31,977 nt of DNA, from NCBI GenBank assembly GCA_020634815.1, contig JACKBA010000054.1, positions 1-31,977 on the forward strand. Direction: 5' to 3'. The DNA comes from Caldilineaceae bacterium (GTDB taxonomy: Bacteria; Chloroflexota; Anaerolineae; Caldilineales; Caldilineaceae). The position numbers were made by a program, and so were the translations under genes. The notes under the pieces were generated by a model that did not search any database, was not told where the DNA came from, and saw nothing but the letters and a program-made list of their open reading frames with translations. This document shows, piece after piece, positions 23,407-31,977 of this stretch (its first letter is position 1; the number at the start of each line of letters is the position of its first letter).

Positions 23407-25164
23407 TCACCCCTCGAACAGGGCTTCGCCGCGGTGCAGCCGCAGCGCGATCTGGTAGGTCTGCCCCTGTGACCGCACGGTCGGCGCGTGCGCGGCGAGG
23501 TAGCGCACCGCCGCCACCAGGAAATGCGCGCGCTGTGTGGCATCGGCGGCCAGGCTATATTGCCTGAACGCGCCCTCCACGGCCTGGATGGTGTGGAAGT
23601 CGCGGTCCTCGCGCAGCAGCAGCCGGCCGATGGTGGCAAGCAGCCGCTGCGGGTCGGCGCCGGTCGCCAGGTAGTTGACGACAAGTTGGGCGGCGGCGTT
23701 GACCTGTTGCTGGCGGTCGAGCAGCGCAGCCAGGTCGGCGAGAAGGGTCTCGGATTGCACACCCGGCTGCGGCTCCGGCAGGCGCGCCGCCGGCGTGTTG
23801 AGGAAGCGGTCGAGATAGACGCTGATCGCCGCATCGAAGACCCCGCGCAGCAACTCCGGTGACGGCGCGCGGCGCAGCCCCTGGTGCACGGCGTTGGCAA
23901 AGGTGAAGGTGTGGAGCGCGGTGTCCCAGTCGCCGAATTCGTTGCTGGTGTGGAAGCGCGCAATGCGCAGCGCGGCGGCGTAGGCGACCGCCTGCGCGAT
24001 CGCGTCCGCTGCGTGGCCCTGCTCCAGCGCGGCCAACAGCGCATCAACGACCGCCTGCGGGTCATCACCCAGGAGGGTGGCGAGGAGTTGCGAGGGGCGA
24101 GGGGCGAGGGGCGACGAATCGGGTGCTCCAACGTTGCCTGTGCTGTGGTCCCATAGATCCGGCAGCCGTTCGAAGGCAGCTTCGAGGATGGCGACCAGAT
24201 CGATGGGATGGCGCCAGGCATTGGACTCCTCCATGCGGTCGGCCATGGCGTAGCCGCGCACGAGGCTGGTCAGCACCAACTCGGCATTCTCCCAGCCGGT
24301 GGCGTCGAGCGCCTCCAGCGCCTTGTTGGTGAAATCCAGCGGATGGCCGACGTTGATGTAGCGATGGTCGGTCACGGCGGCAAAGAGCATGTCGGCCACC
24401 GTCGCCGGCGCCATGCCCGCACGCAGCGCCGAGACGATGCAGCGTTCGGCGCCGTCGCCATCGCGCACCTCGACGAATTGGCGGAACCAGCGCTTGAGCG
24501 TGGCTGCGTCCGGCGTCGTGCCGGGCAGCGGGCGCACGGGAAAGCGGGGTGGGCGGCCGGCCGTGTCGCGCGCCACGGCGGAAAGTCCCTGGTAGAGCGC
24601 GCGGGGCCGGTCGTCCGCATCGAGCAGCGACGTCATGTTGGCGAAGCAGGTGAGCATGGTCAGCCCCTGGCCCCAGCCGGCATCGCGGTAGCGCGTGCCA
24701 AAGGCCAGCCCGGCGCGGAAGGGCTCGCCGGCCGTGTGGCTCTCTTCCATGAGACTGAGCACCGCCTTGGCCACGATCAGCGGGATCTCCTGCTCCAGGC
24801 CGACCTCCAGCCGGTCGCGCTGGCGCGTGCGCGCATCGGCCGGCGGCGTGAGATCGACCCAGATCGCGCCGTCGCGCACCTCGACCGGGTAGGCCGGCAC
24901 GTCGTCCGCCCACAGGTCAAAGCTGCCGCCGCTGTTCAGGTCGAAGCGGGCGTGATGCCAGTGGCAGGTGAGAATCCCGTCGCAAAGCGAGCCGCGGTCG
25001 AGCGGGAAGCCCATGTGCGGGCAGCGGTTGTCGATGGCGTGGACGCGCCCCTGATGGCGAAAGAGCGCAAGGGTGTGGCCCCCGACCGTAACGGTCAACT
25101 GGCCATGCGCTTCAAGTTCGCTAAGGTAGGCCGCGCGCACGGGGCCGGGTGTTGTGGTTGGCAT
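23407..25164 (-). CDS. Rieske 2Fe-2S protein with large helical C-terminal domain
   Basis: Protein of 585 residues. Residues 5-105 form a Rieske domain with both ligand boxes: CPHMG (Cys48, His50) and CHWHHA (Cys67, His70), 16 residues between them, in the style of ferredoxin-like subunits. The other ~480 residues are predicted nearly all helical (for example AKAVLSLMEES, RYRDAGWGQGLTMLTCFANM, ARFHTSNEFGDWDTALHTFT) and match no catalytic domain I know; there is no mononuclear-iron site as in ring dioxygenases. GAGGAG stands seven bases before the ATG at 25164. A 28-base heptamer array is embedded in the coding sequence at 24085-24112, giving the Pro/Ser-rich linker SSPLAPRPSQ. First gene of the run with APH and VOC. 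Confidence 0.85.
   Translation of the reverse strand: MPTTTPGPVRAAYLSELEAHGQLTVTVGGHTLALFRHQGRVHAIDNRCPHMGFPLDRGSLCDGILTCHWHHARFDLNSGGSFDLWADDVPAYPVEVRDGAIWVDLTPPADARTRQRDRLEVGLEQEIPLIVAKAVLSLMEESHTAGEPFRAGLAFGTRYRDAGWGQGLTMLTCFANMTSLLDADDRPRALYQGLSAVARDTAGRPPRFPVRPLPGTTPDAATLKRWFRQFVEVRDGDGAERCIVSALRAGMAPATVADMLFAAVTDHRYINVGHPLDFTNKALEALDATGWENAELVLTSLVRGYAMADRMEESNAWRHPIDLVAILEAAFERLPDLWDHSTGNVGAPDSSPLAPRPSQLLATLLGDDPQAVVDALLAALEQGHAADAIAQAVAYAAALRIARFHTSNEFGDWDTALHTFTFANAVHQGLRRAPSPELLRGVFDAAISVYLDRFLNTPAARLPEPQPGVQSETLLADLAALLDRQQQVNAAAQLVVNYLATGADPQRLLATIGRLLLREDRDFHTIQAVEGAFRQYSLAADATQRAHFLVAAVRYLAAHAPTVRSQGQTYQIALRLHRGEALFEG
24085..24119. repeat. Heptamer array inside the Rieske coding sequence
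   Basis: GAGTTGC, three exact GAGGGGC units (24092-24112) and GACGAAT in strict 7-base register. Read on the - strand it encodes a Ser/Pro/Ala/Arg linker between helical parts. Confidence 0.8.
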
Positions 25165-25577
25165 GTGAGTTCTCCTCTCGGCTAGATGTGAACTGGACAC
25201 AGCATAGCATAGGTTATTGCCGGTGCGCGCGCCTCGCGCATGGGCACAGGTTGATCCTGTCCCTTCGTACAGGGCGGCCGCGCCCGGCACCGATGGCGAA
25301 CCGGGCTGCTACAAGGTTATGCGGCGCTCCGCATGTCAGCCAGACGTCAGCCCGCTGTCGGGGTTACTGTAAGATCGCCTACGCCCAGCACGCCGGCGAT
25401 TTCTGCATAATCTCCAGCAAATTGAGCGACTTTGTATAGGGAATGAAGTGGCTTCAAAGACAGATTACCAGAAACTGGGGGGATGTACTGTGTGCTGCCG
25501 GTTCCACCTGGCATGAAAGACCAAGCATGGCCTTTTTTATCATTTTTGCTGCCAGACCATAGCACACAGGAGGTACT
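25165..25577. other. 413-base intergenic region between Rieske and htpX genes
   Basis: Divergent gap. The left third is GC-rich; the right 200 bases are distinctly more AT-rich, with a T-rich stretch at 25533-25550. I find no tRNA, no CIRCE element and no clear terminator. Possible -10 boxes are TATGCT on the - strand (25206-25211) and CATAAT on the + strand (25406-25411), both with poor -35 partners. The last 140 bases may be an htpX leader, but I could not fold a convincing structure. Confidence 0.5.
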
Positions 25578-26447
<870 letters not shown>

Positions 26448-26473
26448 CAGGCTGGTGGATCGGAAGATTGAAG

Positions 26474-26517
26474 AAGGGGCGGGCTGCGCTCTTCACAGCA
26501 CAGCCTGCCCCTTTTTT
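26474..26517 (+). terminator. Intrinsic terminator after htpX
   Basis: GGGGCGGGCTG (26476-26486) pairs with CAGCCTGCCCC (26501-26511) with one G-U pair and flanking A-T pairs; T-run at 26512-26517. Confidence 0.9.
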
Positions 26518-26629
26518 ACTTGCACATCACCTTGTTTGCGTGACCAGGTCGTCTCGCCCGGCAAGCAGACGGACGAAAGCGCTACAGCCGAGATCCCCGG
26601 CGCGATCGCAACCGCCCGGTAGCGACGCG

Positions 26630-28222
26630 CTAGCCGTTTTCGTACACGACCTCGCCGCCAACGATGGTATAGGTGATCGGTGTCGTCAGGATCTCCTCAG
26701 CCGCGACCGTGAAGATATCCCGCTCAAGCACCGTAATGTCGGCGAGTTTGCCCGGCGCCAGCGACCCCTTGATCGCTTCCTCCCCGCCGGCATAGGCTGC
26801 ACCCAGCGTGTAGGCGTAGACGGCCTCCGCCACGCTCACGCACTCCTCGGGATACCAGCCCTCCGCGCCGGGGTAACCGTCGGCGCGGCGCCGCGTGACC
26901 GCGGCGTAGATACCCTGCATGACATCGGGCGTCTCTACCGGCGCATCGGAGCCAAAGGCCAGCATGGCGCCGCTGCTCTGCAGGCTGCTCCACGCATAGG
27001 CCAGCCGGCTGCGATCGCCCCAGTGGCGGTCGGCCAGGACGATATCCTGCGTGCAGTGGATGGGCTGCATGGAGGGGATGACGCCCAGCTCGGCAAAGCG
27101 CGGTACGTCGGCGGGCTGCAACACCTGGGAGTGCTCGATGCGGTGGCGCAGGTGCAAGCCGATGCCGGCGCGCCGCGTTGCTTCGACCGCGTCCAGCACG
27201 TTGCGGTTGGCCTGGTCGCCAATGGCATGGGTGTGCACGGCCAACCCCGCGCGCGCCGCCTTCTCTACTTGCGCCTTGAGATGTTCGGCGGTGGAGACGG
27301 CAATGCCGCGGTTGTGCGGCTCCCCTTCGTAGGGGTCGACCATGAGCGCCGAGCGTGCGCCCAGCGACCCGTCGGCAAAAATCTTCACCGCGCCAAAGCG
27401 AATCCACTCGTCGCCGAAACCGGACTGGATGCCCAGTTCAATGGCGGCGTCCAAGTCCACCTCGGGGATCTGTTGCAGCACGCGCAGCTTCCATTCGCCG
27501 CGGCGGCGCAACTCCTGGAAGGCGCGCAGCGCGGGCGCGCCCTCCATGTTGTGAATGCCGGTGATGCCCAGGCTGTGCGCCCGTTGCATGGCCACGCGCA
27601 CGGCGTCGACCGCCTCGGCGTCGGTGGGAATCGCCTGCAACTGTGCCACCAAGTCCATGGCACGCTCGAGCAGGATGCCGGTCGGCTCGCCGGTGACCGG
27701 GTCGCGTTCGATGGCGCCGCCGGCCGGGTCGGGCGTCTCGCGCGTGATGCCGGCCAGCTTGAGCGCCAGCGAATTGGCCCAGCCGGCATGACCACATTTG
27801 CGGCGCAGAAAGGCCGGATGCTCCGGCGTCACTGCGTCGAGTTGGGCGGCGGTTGGGAAGAGCGGCTCAGGCCACAGCACCTGGTCCCAGCCGCGGCCGG
27901 TGAGCCAATGGCCGGCCGGCGTGGTGGCTGCGCGCGCGGCGATACGCTCCAGCGCCGCGGCGCGCGACGGCACGTTCATCAGATCGATCTCGCGCAGGCT
28001 GAGCCCGTAGGAGAGAAAGTGCAGGTGCGCGTCGATGAGGCCGGGCACGACGGTGAGCCCGTGAAGGTCGATCACCCGGGTCGTGCGACCGGCTAGCGCG
28101 GCCAATTCGTCGCCGCCCACGGCCAGGATCTGCGCGCCGGCAATCGCCAGTGCCGAGGCCCGCGGCAGCAAACGCTCCATCGTGTGGATATTGCCGTTGA
28201 CGAGGAGAAGGGTCGGTTGCAT
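26630..28222 (-). CDS. Amidohydrolase, YtcJ-like (amidohydrolase 3 family)
   Basis: Metal-dependent hydrolase of 530 residues. The N-terminal beta-sandwich carries VVPGLIDAHLHFLSYG with His66 and His68 as metal ligands; VHTHAIGDQANRNVLDAVE, HRIEHSQ and AFGSDAPVETPDVMQGIYAA supply the remaining ligands and the catalytic Asp. The ending KGSLAPGKLADITVLERDIF is universal in the family. Members cleave amide or formamide bonds in varied compounds; the substrate is unknown. AGGAG lies seven bases before the ATG. It follows the nuclease-like gene by 48 bases on the same strand. Confidence 0.92.
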   Translation of the reverse strand: MQPTLLLVNGNIHTMERLLPRASALAIAGAQILAVGGDELAALAGRTTRVIDLHGLTVVPGLIDAHLHFLSYGLSLREIDLMNVPSRAAALERIAARAATTPAGHWLTGRGWDQVLWPEPLFPTAAQLDAVTPEHPAFLRRKCGHAGWANSLALKLAGITRETPDPAGGAIERDPVTGEPTGILLERAMDLVAQLQAIPTDAEAVDAVRVAMQRAHSLGITGIHNMEGAPALRAFQELRRRGEWKLRVLQQIPEVDLDAAIELGIQSGFGDEWIRFGAVKIFADGSLGARSALMVDPYEGEPHNRGIAVSTAEHLKAQVEKAARAGLAVHTHAIGDQANRNVLDAVEATRRAGIGLHLRHRIEHSQVLQPADVPRFAELGVIPSMQPIHCTQDIVLADRHWGDRSRLAYAWSSLQSSGAMLAFGSDAPVETPDVMQGIYAAVTRRRADGYPGAEGWYPEECVSVAEAVYAYTLGAAYAGGEEAIKGSLAPGKLADITVLERDIFTVAAEEILTTPITYTIVGGEVVYENG

Positions 28223-28270
28223 GGGATCGCTCCTGTACAGATGAACGGAGACCGGTTGTTTGGCTACGGG

Positions 28271-29011
28271 CTACAGCACTTCGACTTTGTCGCCCAGCAG
28301 GTCAGCCTGGAAGGTGCGTTCCTGCGCGGCATCGAAAAGGATCGAGACCATGGCGTTGCCGCCACTGCCATCGATGCGGGTGATGACGCCATCGCCGAAG
28401 CGGGCATGTCGCACGCGCTGCCCGGTGGAGAGGACCAGGTTGACCGGTGCGGCGGCGGGCACGGGAGCCGGTGCGCTCAGTTCCAGGGCGATGCCGGCCT
28501 CACGATCGCGCCAGCCTTCGGCGAGATTGGCGGCCATCTGTTCGGTGTCGCGGGCCAGGCGGCGGCGCAACTCTTCGGCGCGGTCGCGGGCCGCAGCGAG
28601 CACCGGCATGCGCTGGCTCTTCTCCTTGGCAGGGCGAGTGCTCTGCGCCAGGTGCCGGCTGGCACGCGAGAGGGCGCTGATCAGGCCGTCCATTTGCTTG
28701 ACGATCTCCTCGGCGGGGTCGACGGTGACCAATTGCACGCCGTTCAGCCGACACAACTCGGCGCGGATGCGGTCGCGTTCCTCGGCGTCCATCAGTTCCA
28801 CATCGCTCTGGCGACCCTGCCCTTTGGCCGTGAGTCCGACGAAGCGGATGGCGATGCCCGCCTCGGGGTAGAATTTGTCGAGCTTCAGGCGGCGATTGGT
28901 GGCAGGGTTTACCAGCCAGTCGGGGCTGACGTTGTCCTGCTCGGAAAAGCCTTCAAAGGTGCGGGCCAGAATCTCGCGCCACGCGCTCATGGTGATGTAG
29001 ATGTAGTTCAT
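28271..29011 (-). CDS. Protein with degenerate nuclease-like N-terminus and UvrD-type Tudor-like C-terminus
   Basis: Unnamed 246-residue protein. Residues 30-100 (DWLVNPATNRRLKLDKFYPE, then AGIAIRFVGL, later LCRLNGVQLVTVDP) follow the strand pattern of PD-(D/E)XK-type nucleases, with Asp45 kept but the usual Glu of the next strand replaced by Arg56. The middle (about 100-170) is a charged coiled coil. Residues 200-246 (VRHARFGDGVITRIDGSGGN) resemble the Tudor-like C-terminal domain of PcrA/UvrD helicases, which contacts RNA polymerase. The fold calls are by eye. The start is the ATG at 29011; no clear ribosome site. Function unknown; a DNA- or transcription-associated role is inference. Confidence 0.7.
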   Translation of the reverse strand: MNYIYITMSAWREILARTFEGFSEQDNVSPDWLVNPATNRRLKLDKFYPEAGIAIRFVGLTAKGQGRQSDVELMDAEERDRIRAELCRLNGVQLVTVDPAEEIVKQMDGLISALSRASRHLAQSTRPAKEKSQRMPVLAAARDRAEELRRRLARDTEQMAANLAEGWRDREAGIALELSAPAPVPAAAPVNLVLSTGQRVRHARFGDGVITRIDGSGGNAMVSILFDAAQERTFQADLLGDKVEVL

Positions 29012-29182
29012 ACCAGGGCCAGTCTCATTGATTTGCGTTGTCGAACCGGCGCCGCGCACATCCCGGCGGCTGGATGGCATTGTAGCACATCCGTTCCCTG
29101 CGGATGAAACGAGGCGTGCCGATTCGTCGATCTGTCCTTCAGGCGGCCGTGCGCGCAACTCGCCACGGGTAGCGAGGCAATG

Positions 29183-29188
29183 TATAAT
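29183..29188 (+). promoter_or_regulatory. -10 box of murJ, leaderless arrangement
   Basis: Perfect TATAAT only eight bases before the GTG at 29197, so the transcript should start at or beside the start codon. No Shine-Dalgarno fits in that gap. Confidence 0.6.
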
Positions 29189-29196
29189 CGCCCGTT

Positions 29197-30831
29197 GTGG
29201 ATACGCTAGCAGAGGAACCCAAGCTCTCTCCCGAGACCGAGCGTGTCGGCCTGGACAGCCGGCGCATGGTCAATGCGGCGCTGGTTGTCATGATCTTCTT
29301 CGTGCTGAGCCGGGCCTCCGGCCTGGTGCGCGAGATGATCGTCGGCGCCCGCTTCGGCACGTCCGCGGAGTACGATGCCTATCTCGCCGCCTTCCGCGTC
29401 CCGGATCTACTCTTTCAGCTTGCGGCCGGCGGCGCGTTGGGAAGCGCCTTCATTCCCGTCTTTTCCGTCTTCTGGCTCAAGACAGACAAACGGGAAGCCT
29501 GGCTGCTCTTCAGCCGCGTGCTGAATCTGATCAGCCTATTGCTGGTCGGTTTGGGCGTAGTAGCCGCGATCTTTGCCGAACCGCTGGTGAGCAACGTCCT
29601 GGCGCCCGGCTTTACCCCGGCACAGCAGCAACTCACCGTCTCGCTCATGCGGCCCATGTTGATCGGCAGCGTCGTCTTCGGCGCCAGCGGCCTCATTATG
29701 GGCGCGCTCAATGCCACGCAGCACTTCATTGCGCCGGCCGCCGCGCCGGTGCTCTACAACGTGGCGATCATCCTGGCCGCGCTGTTTCTGGCGCCCGTCT
29801 ATGGGATCTACGGCCTGGTCGTCGGCGTCGTGGCCGGCTCGCTGGCTCACCTGCTTGTGCAGATTCCCGTCCTGCTCAAGAAGGGCTATCGCTACCAGGC
29901 CAGCCTGTCGGTGCGCGATCCGGCTGTGCGCAAGGTCGCAGTGCTCATGGGGCCGCGCGTGCTCGGCCTCTTCTTTGTGCAGATGCACTTCTTGATCAAC
30001 ACCATTCTGGCCAGCTCGCTGGGCGCCGGATCGCTGAGCGCGCTCAACTATGCCTGGCTGCTCATGCTCCTGCCACAGGGCGTGATTGCCCAGGGGATTG
30101 CCACCGTCACCTTCCCGACGCTATCGGCGCAGGCGGCGGCCGGGCAGATCGATGCCTTCAAGCGCACCTTTGAGCGTGCGCTGCGCGTCGTGGTCTTCCT
30201 GGTGCTGCCGGCGACTGCAATCCTGTTGATCTTCCGCCGGCCGGCCATCAGTATCCTGTTAGAGCGCGGCGCGTTCGATACGGAGAGCATGATCCTGGTC
30301 GCGTACGGTTTGCAGTTCTACATGATCGGCCTCATCTTCCACTCCATGCTGGAGATCATCGTGCGCGGCTTCTATGCGCTGCAGGATACCTGGACGCCAG
30401 TGCTCATCGGCATCCTTGCCATGGTCGCCAATATTGGGCTGAGTTTTCTGCTGGTCGGGCGGCTCTCGTTTGGCGGGCTGGCGCTGGCCAACAGCCTGGC
30501 CACCATGGGCGAGAGCCTGGTGCTGCTGTGGTTGCTGAACCGGCGCGTGCCGGGCCGGCTGAACTGGCGCGTCCTGACGCCGGCGCTCGTCAAGATGGCC
30601 GTTGCGGCAGTGCTCATGGCGGTGGCGGCGTGGGCGTGGGGGCGCTGGGTCTACCTGAACGTCTTCCTGGGTGACGCCCTGCCTGTCAACGATGACTGGC
30701 TGACGGCGCTGGTCGGCGTACCGGTGGCGCTGCTACTCTACCTGGGCGTGCTCTGGCTGTTGCACAGCGACGAGTGGCGCGAAACTGTGGCCCTGGTGCG
30801 CCGCCGGCGTGGAACCGGGGAGCAATCGTAA
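29197..30831 (+). CDS. murJ: Lipid II flippase MurJ
   Basis: Multi-pass MATE-like (MOP superfamily) membrane protein of 544 residues with about 14 hydrophobic helices, moving the peptidoglycan precursor lipid II across the membrane. Family marks: SRASGLVREMIVGARFGTS with the conserved Arg pair, DAYLAAFRVPDLLFQLAAGG then ALGSAFIPVF in helix 2, and PQGVIAQGIATVTFPTLS. The polar N-terminal 25 residues precede the first helix. I start at the GTG at 29197, which follows a perfect -10 by eight bases; an ATG at codon 24 (29266) is the alternative. It is divergent from the nuclease-like gene. Confidence 0.95.
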   Translation: MDTLAEEPKLSPETERVGLDSRRMVNAALVVMIFFVLSRASGLVREMIVGARFGTSAEYDAYLAAFRVPDLLFQLAAGGALGSAFIPVFSVFWLKTDKREAWLLFSRVLNLISLLLVGLGVVAAIFAEPLVSNVLAPGFTPAQQQLTVSLMRPMLIGSVVFGASGLIMGALNATQHFIAPAAAPVLYNVAIILAALFLAPVYGIYGLVVGVVAGSLAHLLVQIPVLLKKGYRYQASLSVRDPAVRKVAVLMGPRVLGLFFVQMHFLINTILASSLGAGSLSALNYAWLLMLLPQGVIAQGIATVTFPTLSAQAAAGQIDAFKRTFERALRVVVFLVLPATAILLIFRRPAISILLERGAFDTESMILVAYGLQFYMIGLIFHSMLEIIVRGFYALQDTWTPVLIGILAMVANIGLSFLLVGRLSFGGLALANSLATMGESLVLLWLLNRRVPGRLNWRVLTPALVKMAVAAVLMAVAAWAWGRWVYLNVFLGDALPVNDDWLTALVGVPVALLLYLGVLWLLHSDEWRETVALVRRRRGTGEQS

Positions 30832-30908
30832 CTGTCATAACTATGGCCGGTTGTCGCACGTTGTACACTGGTCATACCTGTTGTCTGGAAAAGGAGTGAG
30901 AAACATCT

Positions 30909-31604
30909 ATGTGGTTCTTTGATCCAATCTATCTGTTGTTTGCGATCCCGCCGCTGCTACTCGGCCTGTGGGCGCAGTTCCGCGTGCAGAGCGCCTTCCG
31001 CAACTACTCCAAGGTGCGGACGGGCAATGGCTTGACCGGCGCACAGGCGGCGCGCGCCATCCTCGACGCCAACGGCCTGCAAACCGTGACCGTGGAGCGC
31101 GTGGGCGGTTCGCTGACCGACCACTACGACCCGCGCGGCAAGGTGCTGCGTCTCAGCGAGTCCGTTTATGCCACGCCCAGTGTGGCGGCGGTGGGCGTCG
31201 CGGCGCACGAAGCCGGCCACGCCTTGCAGGACAAGCAGCACTATGGCCCGTTGCGCCTGCGTTCGGCCATCGTGCCCGCCGTCAACATCGGCAGTTGGCT
31301 GGGTCCGATCATATTCATGGTCGGCTTCTTCATGTCCGGCGCTGCGGGCGACACTATCGCCCTGATCGGCCTGCTCTTCTTTGCCATGACGGCGATCTTT
31401 GCATTGGTCACGCTGCCCGTGGAGTTTAACGCCAGCAAGCGTGCCAAGCAGCAATTGGCCAGCACCGGCCTGCTCAGCCCGCAGGAGATCGGCGGTGTCG
31501 ACAAGGTGCTCGATGCCGCGGCGCTCACCTATGTGGCCGCAGCGGTTCAGGCGATCATGACGGTGCTCTACTACGTGTCGCTCATGTCGCGCAGCCGGGA
31601 CTGA
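30909..31604 (+). CDS. YugP-type zinc metallopeptidase (DUF/Zn_peptidase_2 family)
   Basis: Membrane-anchored neutral zinc peptidase of 231 residues, similar to Bacillus YugP. An N-terminal membrane helix (about 5-22, DPIYLLFAIPPLLLGLWAQ) is followed by GLTGAQAARAILDANGL, LSESVYATPSVAAVGVAAHE with the zinc motif HEAGH (100-104), two membrane helices around 120-165, and PVEFNASKRAKQQL supplying the third ligand. Substrates are unknown. AAGGAG is twelve bases before the ATG, a rather long gap. A terminator follows 30 bases after the stop. Confidence 0.9.
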   Translation: MWFFDPIYLLFAIPPLLLGLWAQFRVQSAFRNYSKVRTGNGLTGAQAARAILDANGLQTVTVERVGGSLTDHYDPRGKVLRLSESVYATPSVAAVGVAAHEAGHALQDKQHYGPLRLRSAIVPAVNIGSWLGPIIFMVGFFMSGAAGDTIALIGLLFFAMTAIFALVTLPVEFNASKRAKQQLASTGLLSPQEIGGVDKVLDAAALTYVAAAVQAIMTVLYYVSLMSRSRD

Positions 31605-31633
31605 TTTGTGGCTGGAGAGATACATGATGCTTG

Positions 31634-31664
31634 AGACCTGGTACAATATGTGCCAGGTCTTTTT
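31634..31664 (+). terminator. Intrinsic terminator after the YugP-type gene
   Basis: AGACCTGGTAC (31634-31644) pairs with GTGCCAGGTCT (31650-31660) over 11 base pairs with one wobble, a five-base loop and a T-run to 31664. Confidence 0.9.
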
Positions 31665-31672
31665 ACGGAACT

Positions 31673-31702
31673 TTGACGCGGCGCGAGTGGGTATGCTATT
31701 AT
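31673..31702 (+). promoter_or_regulatory. Promoter for phaR
   Basis: TTGACG (31673-31678), an 18-base spacer and TATTAT (31697-31702), directly after the terminator and about 45 bases before the phaR ATG. The best -35/-10 pair in the window. Confidence 0.65.
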
Positions 31703-31747
31703 CGAAAGCAGTTCGGTACCCGTTCTCTTGCTTCCCGGTGACATCAG

Positions 31748-31977
31748 ATGCCAGTGATCAAGCGGTATCCAAACCGCAAACTCTACGATACTGAATCGAA
31801 ACGATACGTCACGTTGGAGCACATCGCCCAGATGATCCAGCAGGGCGAGGATGTCATCGTCACCGACCATGAGAGCGGCGAGGACCTCACCAACCTGACC
31901 CTGTCGCAGATCATCTTCGAGCAGGAAAAGAAGGGGTCGGGACTCATGTCCCGTTCGCTGCTGACGAACCTGATCCG
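31748..31977 (+). CDS. phaR: PHA accumulation regulator PhaR, 3' end beyond window
   Basis: Transcriptional regulator that senses PHA granules and controls phasin and synthesis genes. Only the first 76 codons are here, but they cover the diagnostic DNA-binding domain: IKRYPNRKLYDTESKRYVTL, then EHIAQMIQQGEDVIVTDHES and GEDLTNLTLSQIIFEQEKKG. GGTGA is seven or so bases before the ATG. The promoter upstream is isolated by a terminator, so phaR is expressed on its own. The phaEC and phaB genes lie about 28 kb away at the other end of the window; regulation of those genes by this protein is inferred from the family. Confidence 0.93.
   Translation, partial: MPVIKRYPNRKLYDTESKRYVTLEHIAQMIQQGEDVIVTDHESGEDLTNLTLSQIIFEQEKKGSGLMSRSLLTNLI

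Noticed and set aside
25165..25577. Riboswitch or CIRCE element before htpX
   Set aside because: No TTAGCACTC-type inverted repeat and no convincing paired structure; only AT-rich leader sequence.
26468..28096. 542-codon + strand frame after htpX
   Set aside because: It runs through the htpX terminator and opposite the amidohydrolase; composition is typical of an antisense shadow.

Overview
The window is a gene-dense, GC-rich (roughly 60-65% by eye) bacterial chromosome segment with 34 protein-coding genes, two of them cut by the window edges. I saw no rRNA, tRNA, CRISPR array or insertion sequence. The gene set suggests a Chloroflexota bacterium of the Anaerolineae/Caldilineae type. It includes a class III polyhydroxyalkanoate (PHA) synthase pair, an SH3-domain lipoprotein with a TPTATPEG linker, a UroD-family protein coupled to a galactokinase homologue, a CDGSH protein next to a YjdJ-type acetyltransferase, and MurJ. 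The phylum assignment is an inference from gene content, not a measured one.

Left end (1-3535, + strand): PHA synthesis. A 5'-truncated phaE overlaps phaC, a strong terminator follows, then phaB and a small unrecognised coiled-coil protein one base behind it. The gene for the PHA-responsive regulator PhaR starts at the far right end (31748) and runs out of the window. Positions 3609-6390 (- strand) hold an SH3 lipoprotein, a HEAT-repeat protein and a single-pass membrane protein. Positions 6676-7505 (+) hold clpS coupled to a small molybdopterin-domain-like protein. Positions 7647-9042 (-) hold an eIF1/SUI1-type factor and an HSL-family esterase. A TIM-barrel sugar isomerase (+) and an AEC permease (-) then converge and share a CTAG at their stop codons.

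Middle (10984-16706, - strand): a probable seven-gene run reading purE, a UPF0175/DUF3368 toxin-antitoxin pair, purK, purF, a PaaG-like enoyl-CoA isomerase and an SDR. The toxin-antitoxin pair sits between purE and purK, which are normally adjacent. Next come a YjdJ/YjdI-CDGSH pair and a tryptophanase (-), then a divergent single-domain response regulator, a UroD-family protein and a galactokinase-like kinase (+). A - strand operon follows: a Rieske protein with a very large helical extension, an APH-family kinase and a VOC protein.

Right end: htpX (+); an amidohydrolase and an odd nuclease-like/Tudor-like protein (-); murJ, a YugP-type zinc peptidase and phaR (+).

The most unusual non-genic signal is a set of tandem arrays with a strict 7-base period. 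Three are intergenic (7527-7638, 11789-11850, 14086-14205) and one lies inside a coding sequence (24085-24119). Each array uses its own heptamer. The two within the pur run are inverted pairs that can form hairpins, and each touches the stop codon of the gene upstream. Many promoters show a good or extended -10 box with a poor -35, and two genes (murJ and the esterase) look leaderless.
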